Source of the DNA: Streptacidiphilus jeojiense
Lineage (GTDB): Bacteria; Actinomycetota; Actinomycetes; Streptomycetales; Streptomycetaceae
Length of the DNA: 64,000 nucleotides
Assembly: GCF_000719095.1 (NCBI RefSeq)
Contig: NZ_JOEH01000003.1
Coordinates: 1-64,000 of the forward strand
Reading direction: 5' to 3'
Below, piece after piece: positions 49,395-58,533 of the stretch. The position numbers and the translations under genes are program-made. Positions within the stretch are counted from its first letter, which is position 1. Each line of letters starts with the position of its first letter. The notes under the pieces were generated by a model. It did not search any database and had not been told where the DNA came from. It was given only the letters and a program-made list of their open reading frames with translations.

Positions 49395-50372
49395 TCACTC
49401 CGCGCCCACCGTCCGGAACGTACGCCGGTACGCACTCGGCGCCACCCCCAGTGACTCCCGAACGTGCGTCCGCATGCTCGCTGCTGTGCCGAACCCGACC
49501 TCCCGCGCGATCCGGTCCACCGTCATCTCGCTTCCTTCGAGCAACTCCCTTGCTCGATGCGCCCGCTGACGGATCAGCCACTGCCCCGGGCTGACCCCGG
49601 TCTCCTCCCGGAAGCGGCGGGTGAAGGTCCGTACGCTCATCCCCGACTTCGCGGCCAGGTCCCGCAGGGCCAGCGGTTCGCCCAGCCGCTCCAGCGCCCA
49701 CGCCCGGGCCGCCGCCGTCCCCTCGCTGCCCTCGTCCGGGACCGGCAGGTCCACGTACTGGGCCTGGCCGCCCTCCCGCCACGGCGGAACGATGCAGCGC
49801 CGGGCCACCCGGTTGGCGACGGCCGACCCGTGGTCGCGGCGTACCAGGTGCAAGCACAGGTCGACCCCGGCGGCGACCCCGCCGGAGGTGAGCACGTCGC
49901 CGTCGTCCACGAACAGCACGTCCGGGTTGAGCTGCACCTTGGGGAACAGCCGGCGGAAGTTGTCGGTGTGCATCCAGTGGGTCGTGGCCGGGCGGCCGTC
50001 CAGCAGTCCGGCCGCCGCCAGGACGAAGGCGCCGGTGCAGATGGAGACCAGTCGGGTGCCGGGGCGGATCAGTGCCAGCGCGTCGGCGACCTCCTGCGGC
50101 AGCCGTCCCTCGGTCTCGGCCAGGTTCGACCCGTGGGTGGCCGGGATGACCACGGTGTCGGCGGTGGCCAGCAGTTCCGGTCCGTGCTCGACGGTGATGC
50201 CGAAGTCGGTGCTGGTCCGGACCGGCTTCCCGTCCACCGTGCAGGTGGCCACCCGGTACAGCGGCGGGTCACCGACCGCATGTGCGCACTCCAGGATGCG
50301 GGAGGGTGTCGCCAGCTCGAAGGCGATCACCCCGGGGAGGGCGAGGACGGCTACGCGGTGCGGTCGGGTCAT
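49395..50372 (-). CDS. GlxA-family transcriptional regulator (DJ-1/PfpI + AraC)
   Basis: This 325-residue protein has an N-terminal DJ-1/PfpI-like sensing domain (VAVLALPGVIAFELATPSRI, RLVSICTGAFVLAAAGLLDG with its nucleophile-elbow Cys) and a C-terminal AraC HTH pair (LALRDLAAKSGMSVRTFTRR, MTVDRIAREVGFGTAASMRTH). The ATG at 50372 agrees with the family start. It is divergent from the MFS gene with 89 bp between and may control it. No operator of the catabolic type is seen here. Confidence 0.9.
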   Translation of the reverse strand: MTRPHRVAVLALPGVIAFELATPSRILECAHAVGDPPLYRVATCTVDGKPVRTSTDFGITVEHGPELLATADTVVIPATHGSNLAETEGRLPQEVADALALIRPGTRLVSICTGAFVLAAAGLLDGRPATTHWMHTDNFRRLFPKVQLNPDVLFVDDGDVLTSGGVAAGVDLCLHLVRRDHGSAVANRVARRCIVPPWREGGQAQYVDLPVPDEGSEGTAAARAWALERLGEPLALRDLAAKSGMSVRTFTRRFREETGVSPGQWLIRQRAHRARELLEGSEMTVDRIAREVGFGTAASMRTHVRESLGVAPSAYRRTFRTVGAE

Positions 50373-50461
50373 GCGTCCATCCTGCGCCGTGGCCCGATCC
50401 TTGCGCAAGCTGTCCTTCCGGCCACTCGCAGCCGCGACGGGGCACTGGCGAGAATCCTGGT

Positions 50462-51802
50462 GTGACCGATCAGCAGACAGTCCCCGCCGCCACCCGGCCC
50501 GCGCCCGCGCCCCGCACTCCGCGCCTGCACTACGCCTGGATCGTCGCGGGCGTCTGCCTCCTCGTCCTGCTCGGCGCGGCCGGCTTCCGGTCCACGCCGG
50601 CGCTGCTGATGGAGCCGCTGAACACCGAGTTCGGCTGGTCGCACGGCGTCATCTCGGCCGCGGTCTCGGTCAACATGGTGCTCAACGGCCTGACCGCGCC
50701 CTTCGCCGCCGCACTGATGGACCGTTTCGGCATCCGCAGGGTCGCCGCCGTGGCGCTGACCATGATGGCCGTCGGGGCCGGAGCCACCGTCTACATGGAC
50801 GCGCCCTGGCAGATGATGCTGTGCTGGGGCGTCCTGGTCGGCATCGGCAGCGGGTCCATGGCGCTGGCCTTCACCGCGACCATCACCGGCCGCTGGTTCC
50901 TGGCCCGGCGCGGACTGGTCACCGGTGTGCTGACCGCCGCCAGCGCCGCCGGGAACCTGGTCTTCCTGCCCATCCTGGCCTGGCTGATCAGCGCCTACGG
51001 CTGGCGCAGCGCCTCGCTCACCGTCGGCATCTGCTCGCTGGCGGTGGTCCCGATCGTGCTGATGCTGCTCCGCGAGCGCCCCGCCGACCTGGGCCTGCTG
51101 CCGTACGGGCAGACCGAGCCCGATCCGGAGCAGCCCGCCGACCCGGCGGCGGAGGCGGCGGCCGAGCCCAAGGGCCTGCGGGCGCTGCGGCTGCTCCGTC
51201 AGGCCGCCGGGACCAGGCCGTTCTGGCTGCTGGCCGGATCCTTCGCGATCTGCGGGGCGACCACCAACGGCCTGGTCGGCACGCACTTCATCCCGGCGGC
51301 CGGCGACCACGGCATGGTGGAGACCACGGCCGCGAGCCTGCTCGCGCTGGTCGGGGTGTTCGACGTGGTCGGCACGGTCTTCTCGGGCTGGCTGACGGAC
51401 CGGTGGGACTCCCGCAAGCTGCTCGGCGTCTACTACCTGCTGCGCGGCGCCTCGCTGCTGTTCCTGCCGGCGCTGTTCGCCCGGACCGTGCACCCCAGCA
51501 TGGTGATCTTCATCGTCTTCTACGGCCTGGACTGGGTCGCCACGGTTCCGCCGACCATCGCGCTGTGCCGGGAGTGGTTCGGCGAGGACGCGCCGATCGT
51601 CTTCGGCTGGGTGTTCTGCGGCCACCAGGTCGGTGCCGCCCTGGTCGCCTTCGGCGCCGGTATGGTCCGCGACCAGCTGGGCAGCTACGACGCCGCCTGG
51701 TACGGCGCCGGCGCGCTGTGCGTGATCGCGGCGAGCTGCGCCCTGCTGCTCCGGGCCAAGCCGACCGTCCCCCCGGTGGCAACCGTCCCGCTCACGGCGT
51801 GA
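50462..51802 (+). CDS. MFS transporter
   Basis: This 446-residue protein has about 12 transmembrane helices (for example YAWIVAGVCLLVLLGAAGF, MMLCWGVLVGIGSGSMAL) with a charged central loop (EPDPEQPADPAAEAAAEPKG). MDRFGIRR and TDRWDSRK are the MFS loop 2-3 and 8-9 motifs. It resembles the oxalate/formate-antiporter-like branch. The GTG at 50462 has little untranslated leader. The last 11 bp overlap the converging flavin reductase gene. Transport of the cluster's substrate is possible, but the GlxA neighbour suggests separate control. Confidence 0.87.
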   Translation: MTDQQTVPAATRPAPAPRTPRLHYAWIVAGVCLLVLLGAAGFRSTPALLMEPLNTEFGWSHGVISAAVSVNMVLNGLTAPFAAALMDRFGIRRVAAVALTMMAVGAGATVYMDAPWQMMLCWGVLVGIGSGSMALAFTATITGRWFLARRGLVTGVLTAASAAGNLVFLPILAWLISAYGWRSASLTVGICSLAVVPIVLMLLRERPADLGLLPYGQTEPDPEQPADPAAEAAAEPKGLRALRLLRQAAGTRPFWLLAGSFAICGATTNGLVGTHFIPAAGDHGMVETTAASLLALVGVFDVVGTVFSGWLTDRWDSRKLLGVYYLLRGASLLFLPALFARTVHPSMVIFIVFYGLDWVATVPPTIALCREWFGEDAPIVFGWVFCGHQVGAALVAFGAGMVRDQLGSYDAAWYGAGALCVIAASCALLLRAKPTVPPVATVPLTA

Positions 51803-52421
51803 GTTCGCCGAAGCCGCCGCGGTAGAAGAGCAGCGGCCCGGCGTCGGTCCGTCCCACTGACAGCTCGCAGACCCGGCCGAGCACGATCAGGTGGTCGCCG
51901 CCGACGTGCACCGCGTGGATGGTGCAGTCGATCCAGGCCAGCGCGTCGGCGAGGCGCGGCGAACCGGTGCCGGGGGAGGGGCTCCAGCCCACGCCGGCGA
52001 ACTTGTCCGCGCCGGAGGCGCTGCTCACCGCGAAGGTCCGGCAGAGGTCGCCCTGGTCGGCGGCGAGGACGCTGACGCAGAACCGGCCGGCGTGGGCGAT
52101 CCTGGGCCAGGAGGCCGACGTCCGGGCGACGTTGAAGCTCACCAGCGGCGGGTCCAGGGACAGCGAGGAGAAGGACTGGCAGGCGAAGCCGGCCGGCGTC
52201 CCGTCCTGGTCCAGGGCGCTGATGACGGTGACGCCGGTGCAGAAGTGGCCCAGCACGGAGCGCATCAGCAGCGGGTCGGTGACCGCCCCGGGCAGGCGCT
52301 CGTCGGGCCCCACGGCGCGCAGCGGCGACACCACCGGCGCGTCCGGCTCAGCCTCCTGGGGCGGCGCGGCGGACGCGCGGAGGTACCGGATGGCGGCGAC
52401 CGCCATGCCCTCGTGGCCCAT
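51792..52421 (-). CDS. Flavin reductase-like FMN-binding protein
   Basis: This 209-residue protein belongs to the flavin reductase family that feeds reduced flavin to two-component monooxygenases: MRSVLGHFCTGVTVISALDQ, GFACQSFSSLSLDPPLVSFNV and FCVSVLAADQGDLCRTFA. The cluster has no obvious monooxygenase partner in this window. The start is uncertain: Met at 52421 has a moderate site, whereas Met at 52478 lies 6 bp from the operator and would need leaderless translation. A perfect operator palindrome upstream places it in the regulon. Confidence 0.85.
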   Translation of the reverse strand: MGHEGMAVAAIRYLRASAAPPQEAEPDAPVVSPLRAVGPDERLPGAVTDPLLMRSVLGHFCTGVTVISALDQDGTPAGFACQSFSSLSLDPPLVSFNVARTSASWPRIAHAGRFCVSVLAADQGDLCRTFAVSSASGADKFAGVGWSPSPGTGSPRLADALAWIDCTIHAVHVGGDHLIVLGRVCELSVGRTDAGPLLFYRGGFGELTP

Positions 52422-52483
52422 TGCTGCCTCGCAGAGGTCTCGTCCCTGAAGGGTCCCGGAAGGGGTTCCGGACACCATTGAAC

Positions 52484-52498
52484 CTGACGGAGCGTCAG
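52484..52498. promoter_or_regulatory. Operator-like palindrome, flavin reductase promoter
   Basis: CTGACGGAGCGTCAG is a perfect consensus match, identical to the site at 37530-37544. It is 63 bp from the chosen start of the flavin reductase gene and 95 bp from the membrane-protein gene on the other side. Confidence 0.75.
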
Positions 52499-52592
52499 AT
52501 GAGAAGGGCGACTCTGCCCCTTGACGCCGATGATCAGGCGCTGCGTAGGGTGGACGTGCGGTTCTGGGGAGAACCGGGCGAGGGGGACGGCG

Positions 52593-53372
52593 ATGGACCG
52601 GCGGGCCAAGCGGTGGATACAGGCGCTGGGCGCGGTGCTCGGGGTGCAGCTGCTCCTCGGCGCCGAGAACCTCTACGCCAGCGGCGCCTTCTCCCAGCCG
52701 GCGTTCAGCCCGGACGGGTCGTCCCAGGTGGTGCTCTGGAACCTGGTGGCGGACCAGGCGGTCCGCACCGCCGTGGAGACGGTCGTGCTGCTGGGCCTGC
52801 TCGCGCTGGCACGGCTGGTGAGCCGCTGGCTGCTGCACGGGCGCTTCGCGACGGCGGTGACGGCCCTGCTGCTCCTGCTGGGCTCGTACATCGACGTCTT
52901 CGTCGAGTTCAAGGGCATGGCGCTGGGCGGCCCGGCGCTGGTCTGGGGCCTGACCAACGATCTGCAGAGCGCCGCGGTGCCGGTGATCGCCGGGGCCTGG
53001 GTGCTCTGGGGCCGGCGGCCGGAGCCGAGGACCGGCCTGGTCGCGGCCGCGGTGCCCGGGGTCTGGGACGGCGGCGGCAGTGTGCTCCAGTTCGAGCCGG
53101 ACGGGGTGTTCACCGTCACCAGCGGGGGCCTGGTGTCCGTCGCCGGGCTGTGGGAGCCGGGCCCGGACGGGCGGTCGCAGGTGGTGCTGAAGGTCGACTC
53201 GCCCACCGACCTGGGCCACGGCTGGCAGGCGACGCTGCTCGACCTGGAGCTGACCGGGCACGCGGCGCGGCTGCACTCCGGCGCGGCGGTGTCCTATCTG
53301 CGCCGCGAGCCCGAACTGGTACTGCAGGAGACCGGCGGCTACATCGGCGCCGTCGAGGTGCTGGAGGCCTGA
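52593..53372 (+). CDS. Membrane protein of unknown function with soluble C-terminal domain
   Basis: This 259-residue protein has about four hydrophobic helices in the first 140 residues (AVLGVQLLLGAENLYA, ETVVLLGLLALARLVS, TALLLLLGSYIDVFVEF, VPVIAGAWVLWG) followed by a beta-rich domain (SVLQFEPDGVFTVTSGGLVSV, QVVLKVDSPTD, AVSYLRREPELVLQ). I do not recognise the family. The ATG at 52593 has GAGGGGGACGG upstream. Confidence 0.7.
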   Translation: MDRRAKRWIQALGAVLGVQLLLGAENLYASGAFSQPAFSPDGSSQVVLWNLVADQAVRTAVETVVLLGLLALARLVSRWLLHGRFATAVTALLLLLGSYIDVFVEFKGMALGGPALVWGLTNDLQSAAVPVIAGAWVLWGRRPEPRTGLVAAAVPGVWDGGGSVLQFEPDGVFTVTSGGLVSVAGLWEPGPDGRSQVVLKVDSPTDLGHGWQATLLDLELTGHAARLHSGAAVSYLRREPELVLQETGGYIGAVEVLEA

Positions 53373-53433
53373 CCGGTCCCGCCGCTCGTGGCCGGCCTGC
53401 TTGTCACGGGTCCGCTCGTCGCCGGCCCCCGCA

Positions 53434-54225
53434 TCAGCGCCCCTGGAACCGCGGCGGCCGCCGCTCGACGAAGGCGCGCACCCCCTCCGGGGCGTCCTCC
53501 GTCGTCATATTGACCTCCTGGGCGATCGCCTCCGCGGCGAAGGCCGCGGCCCGGTCCGACTCCAGCGACGCGTTGACCAGCCGCTTGGTCATGGCCAGGG
53601 CCCGGGTCGGCCCGGCCGCCAGCCGCTCGGTCCACTCCCGCGCCGTCTTCTCCAACTCCTCGGCCGGGACCACCAGGTTGACCAGCCCCATCCGCTCCGC
53701 GTCCGCGGCCGACAGCTTGTCACCGAAGAACAGCAGCTCCTTGGCCCGCTGCGGACCGACCAGCCGCGGCAGCAGATACGCCCCGCCGCCGTCCGGGACC
53801 AGCCCGCGTCGTACGAACGCCGCCACGAAGCTGGCCTGATCGCTCGCCAGCACCAGGTCGCAGGCCAGCGCCAGGTGCACGCCGACCCCGGCGGCGGTGC
53901 CGTTCACCGCGGCCAGCACCGGCTTCTCGCAGTCCAGCACCGCGGCGACCATGCGCTGCACCCCGGTCCGCAGCATCCGCTCGACATCGCCGGGGACCGG
54001 CGGCCCGGCGGCGGGGGCGCCGGACCGCAGGTCCGCGCCGGAGCAGAAGCCGCGGCCCGAGCCGGTCAGCAGCACCGCGCGGACGGACGGGTCAGCCGAG
54101 GCGCCGGCCAGTTCGGTGATCAGCAGTTCGCGCAGCTCGGCGGTGATCGCGTTCAGGGTCTCCGGCCGGTGCAGCGTCAGCCGCAGCACCCCGCCGTCCC
54201 TGGCCACCAGCAGCGGCCCGGTCAC
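53434..54225 (-). CDS. Enoyl-CoA hydratase/isomerase
   Basis: This 263-residue crotonase-fold enzyme adds water to an enoyl-CoA. It has HRPETLNAITAELRELL, the oxyanion-hole loops SGRGFCSGADLR and VNGTAAGVGVHLALACDLVLAS, and RGLVPDGGGAYLLPRLVG. Only one of the two usual catalytic Glu positions is evident, so isomerase or another crotonase reaction is possible. The GTG start at 54225 overlaps the stop of the upstream NDP-forming synthetase (GTGA), indicating coupling. Confidence 0.9.
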   Translation of the reverse strand: MTGPLLVARDGGVLRLTLHRPETLNAITAELRELLITELAGASADPSVRAVLLTGSGRGFCSGADLRSGAPAAGPPVPGDVERMLRTGVQRMVAAVLDCEKPVLAAVNGTAAGVGVHLALACDLVLASDQASFVAAFVRRGLVPDGGGAYLLPRLVGPQRAKELLFFGDKLSAADAERMGLVNLVVPAEELEKTAREWTERLAAGPTRALAMTKRLVNASLESDRAAAFAAEAIAQEVNMTTEDAPEGVRAFVERRPPRFQGR

Positions 54226-56375
54226 CGGCACACCGCCAGCGCGTCCAGGGCGACCACGCCCTTGCCGCGCTCCAGCACCATCAGCGGGTTGATGTCCAGC
54301 TCGGCCAGCTCGCCGTCCAGTTCGACCGCCATCCGCTGCACTCGCAGCACGGCCTCCACCAGGGCGTCCAGATCCATCGGCGGGCCGCCGCGCACCCCGT
54401 CCAGCAGCGGCCGGCAGCGCAGCCGGTCCAGTGCGGCCCTGACGTCCAGGCAGTCGAACGGCGGCACCATCACGGCGGTGTCGGCCAGCACCTCCACCAG
54501 CACCCCGCCCATGCCCACGGTGACCGTCGGCCCGAAGCTGGGGTCCTGGGTGACGCCGATGACCATCTCCACCCCGGCCTCCACCATCTGGCACACCAGC
54601 ACCCCCTCCAGCCGGGGGATTCCGGCGGCCCGGGCGTTGTCGGTGAGCTCGCGGAACGCCTCCCGCACCTGGCTGGCCGAGGTCAACCCGACGTGCACCA
54701 GACCGAGTTCGGTCTTGTGGGCGACCTCGGGCGCGGAGCCCTTCAGCACCACCGGGTAGCCCACCACCCCGGCCGCCCGCACCGCCCCGGCGGCGCTGGT
54801 GACCAGTTGCTCGCGCGGCACCCGCAGGCCGTAGGAGCGCAGCAGCTGCTTGGCGGCGACCTCGCTGAGCTGCTGCCCGGGCCGCAGCACCCGCTGCGCC
54901 TTGACCTTGCCCGCGCAGGGCGTCCGCGGCGCGTGCTCGAACGGGCTGCGGTAGCCGGCCACGAAGCGGTGGTGCTCCAGATAGGCGGCGACCGCCCGCA
55001 CGCAGTTGCCGAAGGTGCGGAAGGTGGCGACCCGGGAGGAGCCGAGCAGGGTCTGCCGGTACGCGTCCTCGGTGCCGTCCGGCGAGCCCCAGACCACGCA
55101 GACCAGCTTGTCGGTGGTCTCGGCGACCTCGACCAGGTCCTGCGCCAGCTTGTCGCTCATCGGTGGGAACGGCCCGGTGATCGGGCAGATCAGCACGCCC
55201 ACCGAGGGGTCGGCCAGGATCGCGTCCAGGATCCTCCGGCCGCGCCAGTCGCCGACCGGGTGGCCGCCGTTGTCGATCGGGTTGGCGACGCTGAGGTACT
55301 CGGGGATCCACTGGTGCAGCTCATCCTGCTTCTGCTCGGAGAGCCGGGGCATGGTCAGCCCGGCCATCGAGGCCAGGTCGGCCAGGTGCGCGCCGGTCCC
55401 GCCGGAGATGGAGTAGACGGCGACCCCGTCGGCCTGCGGCGGCCTGGCCCGGGCCAGCAGCGCGGCGGTGTCCTGGAGTTCGTCCAGGCCGTCCACCCGG
55501 ATCACCCCGAACTGCCGGAAGGCCGCGTCCACCACGTCGTCCGCGCCGGTGAGCTTGCCGGTGTGGGAGGCGGCCATCCGTGCGCCCTCCCGGGTCCGGC
55601 CGACCTTGACGGCCACCACCGGGACGCCGCGCCGGGCGGCGTGGTCGGCGGCGAGCAGGAAGGCCCGGCCGTCCTTGAGCCCCTCGATGTAGGCGGCGAT
55701 GGCGCCGACCTCGGGCTGGTCGGCGAACCAGCGGACGAAGTCGGCGACCTCCAGGTCGGCCTCGTTGCCGGTGGGGGCCCAGTGGCTGAGCCGGATGCCG
55801 AGGGACTGGAGAGAGAACAGCGGTCGGCCCTGGTGGCCGCTCTGGGTGATCAGCGCGATGGCCGGCCCGGTCAGGTCCTCGCGGAACCGCTCGAAGGCGT
55901 TGAGGTTGGTGTTGGGGCCGAGCAGCCGCAGCCCGGTCGGCGCCTCGGCGATCAGCCGGGCCAGCCGCCGCTGGGCCTCGGCGCCCTCGGCGCCGGTCTC
56001 GGCGAAGCCGGAGGCGAAGGCCACCGCGAACTTCACCTTGGCCTCGATCAGCTGGGGCACCACCGGCTCGGGGTCGGCGAGCAGGATCACGGCCAGGTCG
56101 ACCGGCTCCCCGCCGGCGACCGGGACCGAGGCCAGGTCCGGGTAGCAGGGCCGGCCGTCCACCTCGGTCCGGCCCGGGTTGACCGGGTACATCCGGGCCC
56201 CGACCCGTTCGGCCCAGGCGGCCAGCTGCCGGGTGATGCCGGTATTGGGCCGCCCCGGGGTGTCCGAGGCGCCGATCACCGCCACGCTCGACGGGCGGAA
56301 GAAGGCGTCGAGGTCGACCGGGCGCGAGCGCACCGGGCGGCCGCCGACATCGGTCTCGTCGTCCGGGTCCAGCAT
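54222..56375 (-). CDS. NDP-forming acyl-CoA synthetase (acetate-CoA ligase family)
   Basis: This 717-residue protein fuses the alpha and beta parts of the NDP-forming acyl-CoA synthetase family. It starts with a CoA-binding domain (FFRPSSVAVIGASDTPGRPN), then succinyl-CoA-ligase-like domains with the phosphorylated-His segment ASHTGKLTGADDVVDAAF, and ends in an ATP-grasp domain (YPVVLKGSAPEVAHKTELGL, VVALDAL at the end; AELDINPLMV). It activates a carboxylic acid, or runs the reverse to conserve energy. The ATG at 56375 has GGAGG upstream, and an operator lies 24 bp before it. Confidence 0.88.
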   Translation of the reverse strand: MLDPDDETDVGGRPVRSRPVDLDAFFRPSSVAVIGASDTPGRPNTGITRQLAAWAERVGARMYPVNPGRTEVDGRPCYPDLASVPVAGGEPVDLAVILLADPEPVVPQLIEAKVKFAVAFASGFAETGAEGAEAQRRLARLIAEAPTGLRLLGPNTNLNAFERFREDLTGPAIALITQSGHQGRPLFSLQSLGIRLSHWAPTGNEADLEVADFVRWFADQPEVGAIAAYIEGLKDGRAFLLAADHAARRGVPVVAVKVGRTREGARMAASHTGKLTGADDVVDAAFRQFGVIRVDGLDELQDTAALLARARPPQADGVAVYSISGGTGAHLADLASMAGLTMPRLSEQKQDELHQWIPEYLSVANPIDNGGHPVGDWRGRRILDAILADPSVGVLICPITGPFPPMSDKLAQDLVEVAETTDKLVCVVWGSPDGTEDAYRQTLLGSSRVATFRTFGNCVRAVAAYLEHHRFVAGYRSPFEHAPRTPCAGKVKAQRVLRPGQQLSEVAAKQLLRSYGLRVPREQLVTSAAGAVRAAGVVGYPVVLKGSAPEVAHKTELGLVHVGLTSASQVREAFRELTDNARAAGIPRLEGVLVCQMVEAGVEMVIGVTQDPSFGPTVTVGMGGVLVEVLADTAVMVPPFDCLDVRAALDRLRCRPLLDGVRGGPPMDLDALVEAVLRVQRMAVELDGELAELDINPLMVLERGKGVVALDALAVCR

Positions 56376-56398
56376 GGCGTTGCCTCCGTTCCCTATAT

Positions 56399-56413
56399 CT
56401 GACGTTCCATCAG
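56399..56413. promoter_or_regulatory. Operator-like palindrome, NDP-forming synthetase promoter
   Basis: CTGACGTTCCATCAG differs at one position from the consensus and lies 24 bp before the synthetase ATG. Confidence 0.65.
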
Positions 56414-56491
56414 ATTACTGGCAGGAAACGCTTGCTGGAAGGGGTCGGCAGGCACCGCGGCTCTTGCGCCCAGCTCACCGCATGCGTTGAA

Positions 56492-56506
56492 CTGACGGCA
56501 CGTCAG
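56492..56506. promoter_or_regulatory. Operator-like palindrome, DUF35 gene promoter
   Basis: CTGACGGCACGTCAG is a perfect consensus match 24 bp before the GTG of the DUF35 gene, divergent from the synthetase site 79 bp away. Confidence 0.75.
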
Positions 56507-56529
56507 AAATCAAGGAGAGGGATGAGGCC

Positions 56530-56958
56530 GTGACCCCGGCAGACCGCCCCGAGCCCGACGCCTTCACCCGCCCCTACTGGGAGGCGGCCGCGCAGGGCCG
56601 GCTGCTGCTGCGCCGCTGCGCCTCCTGCGGGCGGGCGCACCACTACCCCCGCGAGTTCTGCCCGTACTGCTGGAGCGAGGAGGTGGTCTGGGAGCAGGCC
56701 TCGGGTGACGCCGTCCTCTACACCTGGTCACTGGTTCAGGTGAACGACCTCCCGCCGTTCCGGGACCGGCTGCCCTATGTCGCCGCCGTGGTGGACCTCG
56801 CCGAGGGGCCCCGGATGATGACTGCGGTGGTCGGCTGCGACCCGGCCGAGCTGAGCGTCGGCATGGCGCTGCATGTGAGCTTGCCCACAGCTGAGCCCGG
56901 GGACGCGGTCGATCCGGCGCCGCTCGCCGCCCCCGTTTTCGGCCCGCTCCGGGATTGA
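56530..56958 (+). CDS. DUF35 Zn-ribbon / OB-fold protein
   Basis: This 142-residue protein has an N-terminal rubredoxin-like zinc ribbon (RRCASCGRAHHYPREFCPYC) and a C-terminal OB fold (GDAVLYTWSLVQVND, LPYVAAVVDLAEGPRMM). DUF35 proteins bind thiolase-like enzymes; in steroid side-chain breakdown they form the aldolase complex with Ltp2. A thiolase of that kind is encoded at 60075 under the same operator type. The GTG at 56530 follows AAGGAGAGGG. Confidence 0.9.
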   Translation: MTPADRPEPDAFTRPYWEAAAQGRLLLRRCASCGRAHHYPREFCPYCWSEEVVWEQASGDAVLYTWSLVQVNDLPPFRDRLPYVAAVVDLAEGPRMMTAVVGCDPAELSVGMALHVSLPTAEPGDAVDPAPLAAPVFGPLRD

Positions 56959-57203
56959 TGATTCAACGTCAGCGGGACGTAAGGCAGGGGGTGGGACTGC
57001 CGGTGAACGTGTGAGGGCCTCGTGACAACGACGCTGTGGCTCCTGTGTCACGTCACACGATGGGGGTACCGTGACGCTGGAGACGGCTGCGCAGACCGGT
57101 GCGGCCGACGACATCACCAGGAGTGACCGGAAGCCACCCGCCGAGGCCGCCCCTCAGGGCCCCCACCCGTATGCGCCCCCGATCCCGCGAGGAACAAACG
57201 TCC

Positions 57204-58415
57204 ATGTCGAGTTACGCCCGCCCTGCCTCCGACCCGAACCGGCGCGGTTCCGGCGGAACCGCGCCAGGCACGGACAGTGACGGCGGATACGGCGTCAGCT
57301 ACGACGGCTACTACGGGCAGCAGGACGGCTACGCACAGGGCGGGTACGCGCAGAACGGCTACGCGGACCCCGGCTACAGCGAACCGGCCTACCGGACGGA
57401 CCCCTACTACGCCGAACGTGCGTACCCCGGTCCCGGCCACAGCGACGCGGGCTACCAGGGCTCCGGCTACTCCGACCACACCGACCCGCGGTTCGTCGAC
57501 TCCGGCTACGGCGACTACGCGGCCCCGGCCGCCCCCCGCGCCGAGGCCCCCCGCTCCACCGGACCCCGCTCCGGCAGCCGGGTCGCGGCCCGCGCCGCCG
57601 CCCGGGCCCGGGCCCGCCGCAGGCGCAGGGTCCGCAACGGCTTCCTCGGCGTCGGCTCCGTCGCCGCCGTGGCGGTCATCGCCATGGCCGGGCTGGTGCA
57701 CCCGAACACCGGCAAGACCGCGACCACCGCCACCGCCCGCACCAGCGCACCGGTGGCCACCGGCCAGCGCACCACCCCGGCCGACACCTCGCGCTCGACC
57801 GACCGGGCCACCCCGGCGGCCGCGCTCACCCAGCTCCCCGGCCTCGGCGCGGACTTCCGCAAGCAGATCCCCGCCAACACCCAGCAGGTCCTGCTGGTCT
57901 CCGGAACCGGCAAGAACGCCAACACCGGCACCGCCACCCTCTACACCCGCACCGCCGACGGCAGCTGGCTGGCCGGGACGGCCTGGCCCTCGCACAACGC
58001 CCTGGACGGCTGGACCACCCACCACATGGAGGGTGACCTGCACAGCCCGATCGGCGTCTACTCGCTGACCGACGCCGGCGGCCTGGACGCCAACCCGGGC
58101 ACCAAGCTCCCGTACACCCACTCCTCCGCCTTCAAGGCGCTGGGCACCGGCTTCGAGGGCGAGTCGCTGGCCGACGCCTTCGACTACGTGGTCGCCATCA
58201 ACTACAACCACGTCGCCGGGACCAGCCCGCTCTCCGCCGAGCGCCCGCTCGGCGCCAACCGCGGCGGCGGCATCTGGGTCCACGTGGACCACGGCGGCCC
58301 GACGCACGGCTGCGTCAGCCTGGCCAAGGCGGACATGGCGATACTGCTCAAGGACCTCGACCCGTCGAAGCACCCGGTGATCGTGATGGGCGACGCGGCC
58401 TCGCTCGCCGCGTGA
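57204..58415 (+). CDS. L,D-transpeptidase (YkuD)-like membrane-anchored protein
   Basis: This 403-residue protein has a Gly/Tyr-rich disordered N-terminal part (about 1-135), an Arg-rich stop and a transmembrane helix (GFLGVGSVAAVAVIAMAGLVH, about 150-170), then an extracytoplasmic domain ending in GGIWVHVDHGGPTHGCVSLAK. The HxxGxTHGCVSL string is the YkuD catalytic His/Cys motif, so it probably cross-links or trims peptidoglycan. The N-terminal repeats resemble those of the membrane protein at 24822. The ATG at 57204 follows GCGAGGAAC. It is unrelated to the catabolic genes around it and has no operator. Confidence 0.82.
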   Translation: MSSYARPASDPNRRGSGGTAPGTDSDGGYGVSYDGYYGQQDGYAQGGYAQNGYADPGYSEPAYRTDPYYAERAYPGPGHSDAGYQGSGYSDHTDPRFVDSGYGDYAAPAAPRAEAPRSTGPRSGSRVAARAAARARARRRRRVRNGFLGVGSVAAVAVIAMAGLVHPNTGKTATTATARTSAPVATGQRTTPADTSRSTDRATPAAALTQLPGLGADFRKQIPANTQQVLLVSGTGKNANTGTATLYTRTADGSWLAGTAWPSHNALDGWTTHHMEGDLHSPIGVYSLTDAGGLDANPGTKLPYTHSSAFKALGTGFEGESLADAFDYVVAINYNHVAGTSPLSAERPLGANRGGGIWVHVDHGGPTHGCVSLAKADMAILLKDLDPSKHPVIVMGDAASLAA

Positions 58416-58533
58416 CCCCGCCGGGGCGAGGCCAGTCGCCGTACGGAAGTTGTCCGGCCCCTACAGCATCCCCCCTCGGATACTGTCCCAGGCAGTGCCC
58501 GATGACCCGCCGGTAACCGGCTTGAGTGGACAC

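Noticed and set aside
57045..57058. GTGTCACGTCACAC dyad upstream of the L,D-transpeptidase gene
   Set aside because: The symmetry is broken by a C:C mismatch on each side, there is only one copy, and it lies about 145 bp from the start; too weak to call as an operator.
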